Part shown: one piece after another, positions 1 to 11,180 of the stretch
How the letters are laid out: each line of letters begins with the position of its first letter
How positions within the stretch are numbered: position 1 is the stretch's first letter
Source: Datisca glomerata
Lineage: Eukaryota; Streptophyta; Magnoliopsida; Cucurbitales; Datiscaceae
Assembly (NCBI GenBank): GCA_003255025.1
Contig: QANY01013727.1
Coordinates: forward strand, 1,881,849-1,945,848
DNA: 64,000 bases
Direction of reading: 5' to 3'
The notes under the pieces: model-generated
Database searches by the model: none
Seen by the model: only the letters and a program-made list of their open reading frames with translations
Told to the model about the DNA's origin: nothing
Program-made: the position numbers and the translations under genes

Positions 1-2
1 AA

Positions 3-465
3 ATGACCAAGAGACCTTTCACAGGAAAGGGTCAAAGAGCCAAAGAACCACTTGAGTTAGTACATAGTGATGTTTGTGGACCGATCAACGTACAAGCTAG
101 AGGTGGGTATGAGTATTTTGTCATTTTCAATAATGACTACTCGAAGATATGGTTATAGTTACCTAATGCATCGAAAGTCTGAAACTTTTGGAAAGTTTAA
201 GAACTTCAAGTCTGAAGCTGAAAAACAATTAGGTAAATCATTAAAAACTCTTCGATCCTATCGAGGTAGTGAATACTTGGATTTAGAATTTCAAGGATTA
301 TTTGCTGGGGTGTGGAATCCTATCCCAACTTACAGCACGTGAAACACCACAGCAAAATGATGTTGCAGAAAGGAGAAATCGGACCTTATTAGATATGGTT
401 AGGCCGATGTTAAGCTACTCACTACTAAAAAAATGGGATACAATGGCAGCCACCTATTTAGTACA
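3..465 (+). pseudogene. Ty1/copia polyprotein remnant, integrase part (interrupted)
   Basis: This is the integrase core of a copia retrotransposon; the element's gag and 5' LTR lie left of the window. In frame from base 3 the translation reads MTKRPFTGKGQRAKEP, then LVHSDVCGP, which holds the first catalytic Asp of the DDE triad. Next come FNNDYSKIWL and KTLRSYRGSEYLDLEF. Intact copia integrases have TLRSDRGGEY at that point, so the second catalytic Asp is replaced by Tyr. A TAG stop interrupts the frame at 156-158, and a frameshift lies near 300-340. The last block, TPQQNDVAERRNRTLLDMV, holds the catalytic Glu. The copia reading then stops at about 465 (MAATYL) and resumes 4.1 kb downstream, so the element was split by an insertion. 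It cannot encode an active integrase. Confidence 0.9.
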
Positions 466-504
466 ATGACAATTTTGCAAAACCTGTCAAAGGAAAAAGT
501 GTTG

Positions 505-600
505 GGTGAGGTAATTTTGATAATATGACAGTTTTTTATTGACTGTCATAAATGTCTTACCTACGATGACAGTGTGAAAATAAATTGTCATCGTTTTATA
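505..600. repeat. Left-end palindromes of the inserted element
   Basis: There are two stem-loop-forming inverted repeats. ATGACAG pairs with CTGTCAT around an AT-rich loop (about 525-550), and CGATGACA pairs with TGTCATCG (about 563-594). They resemble the GATGACGG palindromes at the right end of the same insertion. Confidence 0.55.
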
Positions 601-714
601 GTATAAAAAACTCACTTATTAGCCAACATTTTATTTTTGAAAATGCCATCTTATTTAAACCACCCTAATTTTCACTTCTTTTCCCCTTTTCCATTTCTCG
701 GTCAATCTATCTTG

Positions 715-802
715 ATCTCTATCTCTCTCTCGATCTGTCTCTCTCCCTCTCTCTCGATCTCTCTCTCATTCTCGATCTCTCTCACTCTCGACCTCTCTCG
801 AA
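715..802. repeat. (TC)n / CTCGAT-rich microsatellite
   Basis: This low-complexity tract is built from TCTCTC interspersed with TCGATC. Reading frames crossing it, on either strand, are products of the repeat and not genes. Confidence 0.8.
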
Positions 803-1320
803 CAGTCATACGAAATGACAAACTCATTGGGTTCTTGAAGGAAAATAGTGTCTTTGGTGATGGGCTGAGCTTCGACCAAGGTGCTATGCCTTGGCTTTCG
901 TCACTTTGTATGCCGATGACGAGCATAAGTTCTTGTACCGTAATCCTAGCGTGAATCGTTGGGAGATATCTATCATAGTATGTTAATTTTTAGGCATTTT
1001 ATCTTCTTAAATTTGTCTAATCTGCTTCTGGTACCGTAACCCTAGCATTGTGAAACTGAAACCTCTAGGGTTAAGAATCAATTAGATGCATTTGTTTTAA
1101 CTGGCTTGACTTAATTGATAGAGTTGCATATCACCACTACGAGTGACTGTTTTTCATAGATCATGATTGTTTAGGGCGGAGCATAAAGAGAACAAGGCCT
1201 TCTTTATATACTGACTGAGATGGATGGTTTTAAGGTTTCTACATCGCAGGTGTTCTTTTACGTCAACTCTTGCCTTGGAGAGAAAACTTGGCTGCTTTGA
1301 CACTAACTTGGGCTTTGTAG

Positions 1321-2010
1321 GTGCTAGTTATTGGTGCTACAAATAGACTAGATATTCTAGATCCAGCACTCTTGAGAAAGGGCCATTTTGACAAGATTAT
1401 AAGAGTTGGTTTGCCATCAAAAGATGGCAGACTGGCTATATTGAGGTAATTTTCTCAATGGTTCAGCATCAGAGATGAGATACTAAAACTGATGGTTTTT
1501 TTAAATCTTGATGTTTGTGCATAACAGGTGCATGCTAGAAATAAATATTTTCGTTCTGAAGAGGAGAAAGAAGTCCTACTCCAGGAAATAGCTGAGCAAA
1601 CAAAAGATTTAACGGGGACAGAGTTGCAGAATATATTATAATTTATCTTTAAATGTAGAGTTAGAGCTTGTTCTTCTTTGGGAAGATAGTCATATGTTAC
1701 TTATATTCAATGACAGGAATGAAGTTGGAATTTTAACTAGTAGAAAAGATCTAGATTACATTGGACAAGAAGAGTTGCTAGAGGCTTTGAAAAGGGTCAG
1801 CAGCCTCTTGCCTAAATATTCCTCTCCTCATTATTAATCCAGAATTGATTGTCCGTTTCTCATTTTTCATTTTTAATGGTCTTGCAGCAAAATGGTACTT
1901 TTGAAACAGGCCAGGAAGAAAGTACTGAAACTCCCGAAGAACTAAAACTTATATTAGTATACAGAGAAGCAGTGGTTGCTGTCCTTGCCTGCTATTTTCC
2001 ACACACCTAT
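1321..2010 (+). pseudogene. FTSHI-type inactive FtsH-like AAA protein fragment, introns retained
   Basis: Four exon-like blocks are separated by intron-like gaps with AG acceptors and mostly GT donors. Block 1 (1321-1445) reads [20 protein letters not shown] then [20 protein letters not shown]. Block 2 (from 1528) reads VHARNKYFRSEEEKEVLLQE. Block 3 (about 1717-1796) reads NEVGILTSRKDLDYIGQEEL. Block 4 (from 1888) reads GTFETGQEESTETPEELKL then VYREAVVAVLACYF. This is the second half of the AAA ATPase domain and the start of the degenerate protease region of plant FTSHI proteins, which lack the zinc-protease motif and act in the chloroplast envelope. The match is recalled, closest to FTSHI4/FTSHI5-type proteins. 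The GRFD motif is changed to GHFD, block 2 runs into a stop after LQNI, and both ends of the gene are absent. It is a captured genomic fragment, not a functional gene. Confidence 0.8.
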
Positions 2011-2187
2011 ATATGAACTAATTTTGACCTTTGATTTAATTAAGAATCTGGCATTTTGATTTAATTGTTAGTGAAATCAAATGAAGGTTTTTCTCTTGTT
2101 CCATTTTGATTTAATTGTTTGTACAAAATATTTGCAAATTGTTATAATGGGTGCTTATCTTATCCTATAATTTTTCCATTGCTACAG

Positions 2188-2376
2188 GAAGCTGCTTGTC
2201 AGATTGTTAAATTGGTTGGAGACAACGTTATTCTTCAAAAAATTTCATCTGAGGGAATTTCCTTTGCAAAGAAGACAAAGGGTTCAAAGAAGCAGGGAGT
2301 TTATAAGTGCAAGGATAAGGAGAATCCATTGGGCCATATGAATATTGTGAATGGTGTGGTTCCGATGTCTACATAA
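2188..2376 (+). pseudogene. Second exon-like fragment, origin unknown
   Basis: Just after an acceptor-like TTTTTCCATTGCTACAG an open stretch reads EAACQIVKLVGDNVILQ, then SSEGISFAKKTKGSKKQGVY, and ends with NPLGHMNIVNGVVPMST and a stop. Its amino-acid composition looks like real coding sequence (Lys-rich, balanced). I do not recognise the family, and it does not continue the FTSHI reading in an obvious way. It is probably another exon caught with or after the FTSHI fragment. No function is proposed. Confidence 0.35.
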
Positions 2377-4383
2377 TTTCCCTACTTATATGATTGATAT
2401 ACTGGCTCTAGGGAGATGTTTCCTATGGATAAGCAGCCTTAAGGTAGATATGTTGTTCTTCCCTCCACCCCCCCCCCAACACACACACACGCACCCTGAA
2501 CTAAAAAAGAAAAGTTTAATTTTGTTTGAACAAGCAACAAGGTTTGAACTCTCTTTGACAATGTCAAAATGATGTCTAGTTTTTGTAGCAACAATTGTTT
2601 GAGATGGAGTAAAGTATTTTGTCTCTTTTTGGAGAACTATTACATAATACATATCCAGCTTTTTTGCCTTTATGGGATTCCTAGGAGGAAGCATGAACTA
2701 TCAACTAGAAGTTTACATATTTGAAACCCAAGTGTCACTTCGCAGATTTTGATCTTGTGCATAGGTAAACAGTGTTTTTCTTCCCTTTTCTTACTTTCTT
2801 TTCTTAAGCTGAAGCTAGTTTCTGAATAATGAATTTTAACCTGAATTTCTCTTTACTATCTGTAGCCAGTGTTTTTTTGTTTGTTTCCCCGAACCATAGG
2901 AATTTGTTCCATTTTGTGTCAGTTTTGGTATGTCTAGTTTAAGAGGAATACTAAGTCTTTAAATGACATGAACCTTATTAGGATGTGTTAGCGTAGATGT
3001 TTTGTACATTATCGACTTTGTGGCAAGATGATCCTAAATTTTGTCAAGAATTTCATAGGCCTTAGTTTCCGTAATTCTTGAAGCGGGTTTGAGAAATAAG
3101 TTTCATGTCCCCCTTTTTCTTTCTTTACCTTCTTTCTTTGGATGGAGGGTTAGAAAGTTTTCTGAGTTTGTTACTCGCATTAAATTTTTTTCTATATGTA
3201 AGCTTTATATTTTGATAAATATGATGAAGTATGAAACTTACCTTTACATTTACTCCTTGTAAGGTCCATTGACAAAATTACACTTCTTCTGATGAAAATT
3301 GCATCTGCTAATTGACATCTTCATCTTTCCAGTGTTCTTGCTCAACATTCATTTCAACGTGTCAAACTGCAATAGATATGTGCTCAATTCTTTGAGTGGC
3401 CTCCTGGGAAAACAAGTTTTTCTTCCCTTATTTTTGTGTCCCTTCCATTATCTTTGTTTCTTCCTTTCTTTCTTTACTCAATCTTTTTTTTTTTTGCTAT
3501 TTAATATTTGGGATGAGAATAAAATGATGTCGTGTCCGTTTAACGCTAATTGGCTTACTGATGATCCTTCATTTCTTCAGATAAGTATATCCTTCTGAAG
3601 ATTGCTAAACGAGATCTGCGGAGATTCACCAATTTACGCTCTACTTCATCAGACCTCGGATTGAGGCTTCCAATTCGCAATGTATGATTGTTCTCTATAC
3701 CAAGACTACAATTCTTGTATGGATTATCTTCAAATGTCAATATCTTCTACAAACAATGCTAAATACCCTTAGATTGGATTATAATCATGAGAGGAACTTG
3801 TGTTTATATAGTTGCTAACATAGTTTGAGCCATGAGCTGTATAGTTATTTTCCTTTCTCAAACAATTTCTTTACAATTTAACATATACCAATCAAGTGCC
3901 TAGTTGCTGAAATTATTAAGAAGCAAAAAGTACATGGAAAGGAATATTGGAGGTTTCATGCAAGGAGTTAGATGGACTTGAATTATATGTCGTACCCCGA
4001 GATCTCATACAGAGGTAAGGAGTTTCATAGTTGTTATCACTTTCGATACGACTTTTGCGCATCTTTCTTTGCCGATCTTAGGCAAGTGTAGAGTAATTTC
4101 CACATTAGTTCGTCTTTGAGATGCTAGGCACATACAAATTGGGAATGTCCTTTGATTTTACACATTCTATTACCACTTTTTGTTAATACTAATCCAAATA
4201 ATTCTGAACTAGTTTGTCTTTTTCAACTGAAGATTTTCATTGATTTATTTTAGTTTATGCATGGTGGTAGAAATTAGAAATCAAGAAATAAGAGAATAAT
4301 CAGGCTAAGTTTCCTTTCTGAAAATAGTCTCATATAGCTGCAAGAATTTAATTAAATAAAAGCTTTTTTTTCTTTTCTTGAAC
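2377..4383. other. Non-coding interior of the insertion
   Basis: No convincing coding region was seen. There is a short C run followed by an (AC)n tract at about 2465-2492, T-rich stretches, and pyrimidine tracts followed by AG that look like intron remnants. The short reading frames here have no recognisable domains. The sequence resembles introns and UTR of captured genomic DNA. Confidence 0.5.
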
Positions 4384-4545
4384 TTTTAGATTACGGGGAT
4401 TCCCCGTCATCTATTTACTTTATGCGGTACCTACGATGACGGGGATTCCCCATCATCTAAAGTTTACGTGGAGTAACTTTAGATGATAGAGAATCCCCGT
4501 CATCTATATACTTTTTACGGCGACTAAGATGACGGGGATTCTCCG
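4384..4545. repeat. Right-end GATGACGGGGATTCCCC palindrome array
   Basis: Four near-palindromic modules of the type GATGACGGGGATTCCCC, followed by (A/G)TCATC, occur at about 4390-4412, 4433-4458, 4482-4503 and 4529-4549. They are joined by short spacers, including an AAAGTTTACGT/AACTTTAGAT inverted pair. This looks like the subterminal repeat region of a DNA transposon, where transposase would bind. Confidence 0.65.
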
Positions 4546-4592
4546 TCATTGTCACTTACATTTTTTGGGATATGCACTACACACGACAACTT

Positions 4593-6590
4593 ACATTTTA
4601 AATGTAGTGCCCTCTATGTTCGTAAACAAGACGCCTTTACAATTATGAAATGGCTCCAAATCTAGTTTGCGACATTTCCATATATATATATGGGTGTCCA
4701 TCTCACGTTCTTCGACCTAAGACCGGAAAGTTAGACTCAAGGTCCCTTGGCTATTCTCTAGAGACTAGAGGGATGTACTTTTATAATCACAATGATCAAA
4801 AGATGTTTGTGTTAACAAATTCAACCTCTCTTGAACATGACTATATGCAAAACTACAAACCTCATAGCAAAGAAGTTCTCGAGGAATTAACGACTAATAA
4901 GCTCAGACCACCTTCAATTTCTACTAATAAACACAAACCATAGAAACCACAGTTCCTGCAAAAGAAATCCCGATGCAATGTCGTAATGGGAGGGTTGTGA
5001 GACACCAGTTCTCTACGAACTAGAGGCACATGTCCTAGTGTCAGACACTAATAAGGACGATCCATTATCTTATGAAGAAGTAATTGATGATCTTGAAAAT
5101 AAGAAATGGCAAGATGCCATGAACCAGAAAATAGAATCTATGTATTCTAATTCCGTCTAAGAACTTGTAGATTCACCTGAAGATGCCAGGCTCATTGGAT
5201 GTAAATGGATTTTCAAGAAGAAAAGAGGTGTAGATGGGAAAGTAGAGACTTTCAAGGCACAGTTAGTAGCTAAGGGCTATACACAAAAGAAGGGAGTTGA
5301 TTATGAAGAGACATTCTCCCCTATGGCCATGCTAAAATCCATCCACATCCTTTTGTCTATAGCCGCTAGTTTTGACTATGAGATATGACAAATGGACGTC
5401 AAGACAGTTTTGGGTCTCTTGAAGAAAGCATATATATGATGCAACCAGAAGGGTTCGTACAAAAGGAGAAAAATCAGAAAGTATGCAAGTTGCTTAAATC
5501 CATTTATGGATTAAAGCAAGCATCTAGATTTTGAAATCTCACCATTGATGAGATTATAAAGTCTTATGGTTTCGAGCAAAATGTTGACAAAGCTTGTGGT
5601 ATAAATACACCAAAGATAATATAGTGATTTTCTTAGTTCTTTATGTTGATGATACTTTACTCGTTGGGAATAATGTAGAAATATTGTCAAACGTAAAGAA
5701 GTGGTTAGCTGAGAAATTTCAAATGAAAGATTTGGGAGAAGCGAGCTATGTTCTAGGCATCCAAAACCTAAGGGATAGAAAGAACAAGTTCTTGACACTT
5801 TCTCAGGCATCTTATATTGATAATGTGTTGGAGAGATTCTCTATGGAGAATTCCAAGAAATGTCAACAACCAACCAGATATGAAATTGTCTTCGCCAAGG
5901 AACAATGTCCTAAGACACCTTAGGAGGAAGAGGATATGAGAAAGGTTTCCTATACTTCAGCAGTTTGAAGTCTCATGCATGTCATGTTGTGTACGAGACC
6001 GGACATATATAATGTAGTAAAAATTGTCAGTCGTTATCAATCAAATCCAGGTTTGGAACATTGGATTGCAATAAAGCACATTCTTAAGTATCTTAGGAGA
6101 ACGAGAAATTATATGCTTGTTTATTCAGGTGGATATCTGAACCTCACTGGATATATTGATTCTGATTTTCAATCAGACAGAGATAGTCGAAGGTCGACAT
6201 CTGGATCAGTATTCATCCTAGATGGAAGAGCTGTAGTCTGGAGAAGTATTAAACAATCTGCATTGCAGATTCCACTTTAGACGCCAAATATATATCGGCT
6301 TGTGTTGTTGTGAAAGAGGCGGTATGGCTCAGAAAGTTCTATTCTGATCTGAAGGTAGTTCCAGATATGGACAAGCCATTAATCTTGTACTGTGATAATA
6401 GTGGAGCGGTGACAAATTTCAAGGAACCGAGGAGTCACAAGAGGGGCAAGCACACAGAGAGGTCATGCATCGAGGGGATGTGAGTGTTATGAAGATAGAA
6501 TCAGAAAAAAACCTGGCTTATCCTTTTACAAAGACACTTCCTGCGAAGTCATTTAAAGGTCGCGCGTAACATGAGATTAGGAGAGATGCC
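4593..6590 (+). pseudogene. Ty1/copia polyprotein remnant, integrase C-end, RT and RNase H
   Basis: This resumes the copia polyprotein interrupted at 465. It starts with the end of integrase (YILNVVPSMFVNKTP, then GCPSHVLRPKTGKLDSRSL). Reverse transcriptase follows: LIGCKWIFKKKRGVDGK near 5200, KGYTQKKGVDYEETFSP near 5275, and FLVLYVDDTLLVGNN at about 5629-5673, which contains the catalytic YVDD box. RNase H follows: DSDFQSDRDSRRSTSGSV near 6150 and GRAVVWRSIKQSA near 6225. In-frame stops (for example just after MYSNSV near 5157 and in the block near 5385) and several frameshifts show it is dead. The frame then runs toward a polypurine tract and the 3' LTR, as expected for this class. Confidence 0.92.
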
Positions 6591-6604
6591 ACCTTTACTT
6601 TAGG

Positions 6605-6617
6605 GCAAGTGGGAGAT
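6605..6617 (+). other. Polypurine tract of the copia element
   Basis: GCAAGTGGGAGAT sits directly before the TGTTGGG start of the 3' LTR. A purine-rich AGTGGGAGA at this position is the usual plus-strand primer site in copia elements. Confidence 0.75.
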
Positions 6618-8754
6618 TGTTGGGAATTATGCACTCAAAGCATGTGTATTGACATTTTGATATGAAATTTAAAGAGGATTACATTTTTCTTATAATTTTT
6701 CTTTTAAATTATTGTTGAATAATTTATATAAATATCTAAAAATTTCATATTTATTAATGAGACTATGATCTTGTATTAGTACGAGATGATTAAGATCATA
6801 TATAATGAATAAAATTATCAATAACATATTAAAGTATGGAATATTTAATGAATCGTTGCTAGTACGGTTCACTAAGCATTATGAATGCGTGTGATCTAGA
6901 TCCGAATCATTGATGTAGATAGATATCTTAGTGAAAGTACTTTATATAAAAAGATTATGTATGCCAGAACCAATGTGAATTAATATCTTTATTAACATGC
7001 CATTTATCATAAAAATTTAATACACATCAATTCGATGATCATATGTAGATCAATCTGAATCCTGAGTAGTTATGAACTTCTATGCATGCTTGCTAGATCT
7101 TTTGTTTCACTCGTTAAGGTTTGTTTGTTGATCAAGCTAGTGACTTTTGTTTTGGAGATTCAGTGATGTGAATGGTTGGGGAGATGATCTTACAAGCTTT
7201 GAAATCTAAGATTTTCCTAAAGGATCGTATATTAGATCCCTTAAGTGTTAATTCTAGAATTGAATGGTTATTGAGCTCAAATTTATAATAAAATTATAAA
7301 TTAGTCATTCACTAGTGGATTAATGGTATTTAAGGATCAAGAGGTAATTAGAAGGGTAAAATGGTAATTTTGACCAGTTCTAATTTACGAACCAGTAATT
7401 GGAGGACAGAACTGCATAAAATGATTATATTAGTAGACTACATGAGAACACTCTGTAAATACATTATATAATCTCTAAGAGTGCAATTCCATATTTATAG
7501 TGGAGTAATAATGAATTAATAATTAAGATTATCTAATTAAAGAGTTTAATTAATAATATGATTTATTGGAGCTTAGGATTATCGGTCAATGGTCTCCGAG
7601 TCACATTTATACTACGCTGTTTAGGGTGTGATATTTAGGACATGAGAAAATGAGTGACTTGCAAAAAGAATTTTTATTTTGGGGCAAGTACATAATTATG
7701 AAATAATTATGTGTGATTAATTAATTAATTAAATTATTTATTTAAATATAATTTTCAGAAATTATATATATAATTATCGATTTTTTAATTATCGATAAGT
7801 GAGACAGAAATCTAATTTGTGAAATTAGATAATTAAATTATTTTTAGATAATAATTTAAATCAACTAAATCTGTTATTTGTGAAATAACAGATAAATTAG
7901 TTGATAGAGATAATTAGGTATGTTGATTTTGAATTAACTGATATATAGATAATAATCTGATTAAAATAAATATTTTATTCGCAGTAATTACCATATGTCA
8001 ATTACTGATAGAATATCATAGACACGGACTACTGTGGTGCCACGTTGCACTATAGTGGTGAGTGTGTGGCACTGTAGTGTCACATGTCACTACAGTGGTG
8101 TCGTGAGATACTGTGCTGGCTCACGACACACTACAGTACCATGTGGCACTACAGTTGTGCACAATTGCAGTGGATCACACTGTAATTGGTAATTTTACAA
8201 TTAAATATTATTTCAGTTCAACCCTAAAAATCTTATACGCTATTATCTAAAATATATACATATATTATTCTAATGGCATAAGTGGTTGAAAGAAGAGGAG
8301 AGAATCAGTTGATCAGATCATCAGTTCGTCAATCAAGAGTTGAATTGAGAACACGATTGGCGTCAGAGAGATTTTCTTCTGTAATTAAACGTTAATCAAA
8401 TTTCTAAAAGAATAATCACCACGTTCTTTTAGAGAATCATCTCACTAAAGTCATTCTCAGTAAATCTCTAGATCTCATGTGTTGAGAACATCTAGAGACA
8501 GAAAAAATGTCTTGTAATATTCTGCGTGCCCACACACGTCCTGCTGCGTTGAGAATTGACTTGGAAGATCTTGGTGTGGATCTCTGAGTCTACTGATCGC
8601 TCGAACGATTTCGTGAGAATGGAAGATCGATCAGTTTTTGCAAGGACACTTGATATAGACTACAAGAGGTATATGATTCATAACCTTGTATGTTGTATAT
8701 TTAACTTATAAATATATAAATGGATCGTGACTGATTGAAAAAGAGTTTTCAACA
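6618..8754 (+). mobile_element. 3' LTR of the copia element (about 2.1 kb)
   Basis: The LTR begins TGTTGGGAATTATGC right after the polypurine tract and can be closed at TTTTCAACA, giving TGTTG/CAACA terminal inverted repeats. The 5' partner lies outside the window, so the right edge rests on the inverted terminus alone; CAACAACA three bases later is an alternative end. Most of it is very AT-rich. At 8020-8170 it contains a striking cluster of CACTACAGTG-like repeats, described separately. No reading frame of interest was seen inside. Confidence 0.75.
8020..8180. repeat. CACTACAGTG-type inverted/direct repeat cluster in the copia LTR
   Basis: About eight variants of GTGGCACTACAGTGG in both orientations are packed into 160 bp of otherwise AT-rich LTR (for example GCACTATAGTGG, GTCACTACAGTGG, CACACTACAGTACC). 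Each is close to a palindrome. The position is compatible with an enhancer-like U3 repeat of the LTR, though this is not shown. Confidence 0.7.
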
Positions 8755-8837
8755 ACAAAAAATTTTATTTGATTATCGTGACGTTGCGTAAATTTTCTTT
8801 TATTAAAATATTCGATTTTTATTATAAACTTAATTTT

Positions 8838-9530
8838 TTAAAAGGTCATGGCCCTCCACGCTTTCGCCGCGACGACCAACAGGATCCCCAATCCTGCTCT
8901 TCCATTTAAGTAATAACAGTTGGGAGAATCTGCATGCTTGACGATAAAAAATAAGCTCTGTAAAAGGTCAAGGTTAACCACTACATCTTTCTTATGCCCA
9001 AGGATGAAGAGACCGAGGATCACCCTTCAAGAATTTGGTAGCAAATGACTAGGTACTATATTATAGAACTTAAAAAGCCAACCTTATAAGTTTTGGCAAG
9101 AGGATTCTAAGGCCAAATCTGAAGGGATACTCATAGAAACAAACCCATCCCTCAGATGGAGAAGAGTTTGGACGCTCAGACTCTTATAGGAGCCTCATCT
9201 CAACGGACTCTAGGATTTCATACTCGATGTGATACCTCTCAGGATGAGACTCAATTAGTATACTGGAGGGAAATTGGGAAGATGATCTAACTCGAGCACT
9301 AATATTCTCGGGCGTGCTCCAGTTAATGACCCTCAGACTAATTCCTAAGGGAACAACATCATTTGAACTAGTTTCTGCACCTGAATCATCGGACCTAATG
9401 CTCGAACAACAGTAGGCTTGACACGATCGGATGACCCCGAACTTAAAGAATCACTAGCCAATATGGCGTTCATATGCTCAAAGAAGTCAAACTTGCTCAT
9501 CGACAGGGGAAAACATGAGCTCTACGTCAA
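8838..9530 (-). pseudogene. Antisense gag-like / putative gypsy-type domain remnant
   Basis: On the minus strand 9023-8838 reads MILGLFILGHKKDVVVNLDL, then SLFFIVKHADS, then YYLNGRAGLGILLVV. The pattern (hydrophobic start, CH/GH-x-LGV-like turn, LFF-x-KH, then YY/YFxxRxGLGIL) resembles the plant 'putative gypsy type transposon' domain (PF04195), from memory. Weakly coding-looking sequence continues to about 9530 with stops. It abuts the copia LTR at 8754, which may have cut it off. Together with 9540-11180 it may be the 3' portion of a gypsy element bearing an antisense reading frame, like the better preserved case at 41749-42485. It is not functional. Confidence 0.5.
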
Positions 9531-10450
9531 AGAATATAAAAAATAAATCAAAAGTATGCTCTACCAACCAGAGTTTCGCTAGAAAATTAAAAGTCTCCTG
9601 TTAAACCACCATTAAAGAAAACTCACCACAATCTCCTACATCCATAAAATATTCACAAACTACCCCTAAAATTTCTAAAGAAATGAGTAAATAAGGAGGA
9701 ACACTACCCTTTCAAGATCGAGAAGAGGTTGCCAAAGCAACCCATTTGAAGGATTTGTCACAAACACAATTTTGAAAGGCTAAAGAGCTTAGAAGAAGAA
9801 TAAGAATTGGCATCATGAAAAGAATAAGGAGGAGATACAAAATATAAAAGATGAAGATTTTAAATTAGATGACCATGATCCTATCCCCAGATCAACGATT
9901 GAGATTAAAATCCCTTTCATAAATTGTGTAATACTATGCATCCAACCATAGAGTGCACGACATGTGGCATCACCCAAAACAACTTCCTAAGGCTTGATTG
10001 GACACGACGTGATAGCGGGAATGGAATGCTCGCTTTTCATGCTCAGCAAGAAATGCTCGAATGAGTTGCTCACCTATCGTCCTCAGTAAGATACACTCAG
10101 ATGAGGTGCTCGCTTGACGTGCTCGACATGGTACGTTCAACATGATATGTTAGGCCCATGAACATGGTGAACTTGGACGTGTTATGTACGTGCACTCTAT
10201 GGTTATATGAGCAAGTTATATGTTCAAACATACTACTTCGGGACAGAAACATACAAACAATTAAGACTTCACCTTCTCAAACCCGCGATCATAGCCCATT
10301 GGTCTCAGACAAAAATACATGGCTCCTAAGCTCGTCCACCACCAGTGCATACTTCCAGAATCTTACGCTACACTTCAGACTCGAGAAGTGTGAGCAAATT
10401 GTAGGAGATAAAATCATTTAGGTCAAGGACCATATCCAATAGGGCTTAAA
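9531..10450. other. Non-coding region with GCTCGC-type imperfect repeats
   Basis: No gene was recognised. At 10025-10135 there are imperfect repeats built on ATGCTCGCT, ATGCTCAGCAAG, ATGCTCGAATGAG and GTGCTCGC. An 87-codon reading frame at 10158-10421 shows no known domain. The region is probably the spacer between the antisense reading frame and the LTR of an old gypsy element. Confidence 0.4.
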
Positions 10451-11180
10451 GGCAAGGCCCCAACACATCTCCAAAAAGATGGAGCCCAGACTAAGGGTCC
10501 TAAGCCTCCCGTCGAGGTTTAAGAGGTATCTATGCCTTTACGACCGACGACACCATGATGGCTGAGGTCCTACTAACACCTTCATGACCAAAGGCCACCG
10601 GGATGCTCGAGGTCCCCTACATTCCCTTACGACTGAGGCAACTAAGATGGCCGAGGCTTTCCCCAAGCATCTATTATCCAGGCCACGACGATGGTCAAGG
10701 TTCAACCTGCACCACCACATCCATCAGTTATTCTGTCTTTGTATGATTGATTATCATATTCATGTCGTACTAATAGATGGACCTCGACTATCGTGACTAG
10801 CCTTGACCATTAACTTGGATGGGCCATGGCCACTGACTTAGATGGGTCATTTAAGGGAATAAAACCAAGAAAGAAATCTCCACATTGATGGATATTTCTC
10901 ATGAATATCTCCCTTCCTAATAAGAATAAAGAGGAGAGATACGTTAAATATGGACAAATGGATGTTGAAGAATTGTTGTATATAAATGGTGACCTTCACT
11001 TAATGATTTGCATTCTCTCTCTCAAATTCATTTTTCTAAAAGCATTCAACTGACTTGATCGCAAAGTCTATTATGCTAGCCATCACATTGATGTCGAGAT
11101 AATCTTTCGTCGATCGTTCTTTCTTGCAAGATCGTGAACTCATCATCTTGTGACGCATGCGTCTCAATTAACCGTAGATT
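10450..11180. mobile_element. LTR-like sequence of an old gypsy element
   Basis: The composition is GC-richer and unlike the flanks. A TATATAAATGG at about 10979 is followed after about 40 bases by a pyrimidine-rich CTCTCTCTC leader. The downstream text (ACTTGATCG, TGTCGAGATAATC, ending near TTCTTAGCATCAGC) has the look of the R-U5 end of a plant gypsy LTR. No second copy exists in the window to confirm the boundaries. Confidence 0.35.

Larger units (their letters stand above)
466..4592. mobile_element. Inserted element carrying host gene fragments, possibly CACTA-like
   Basis: The copia reading frame is interrupted between about 465 (TYL) and about 4593 (YILNVVPSMFVNKTP), so about 4.1 kb was inserted into an existing retrotransposon. 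Both ends carry clusters of GATGAC-type palindromes (505-600 and 4384-4545) that share the 12-mer ACCTACGATGAC. Palindromic subterminal repeats of this kind are known from plant CACTA elements. No clean CACTA terminus or target duplication could be recognised at either edge, so the class is inferred. The interior holds fragments of at least one host gene with introns retained, and no transposase was seen. This suggests a non-autonomous element that captured genomic DNA. A Helitron or a Pack-MULE is the alternative. Confidence 0.55.

Noticed and set aside
637..954. 105-codon plus-strand frame and its 74-codon minus-strand mirror
   Set aside because: Both run through a TC/GATC microsatellite and lack a domain.
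4554..4612. CACTAC ... GTAGTG as CACTA transposon termini at the right end of the insertion
   Set aside because: The right-hand ATTTTAAATGTAGTGCCC reads as copia integrase (ILNVVP), so it belongs to the host element. The symmetry is likely chance.
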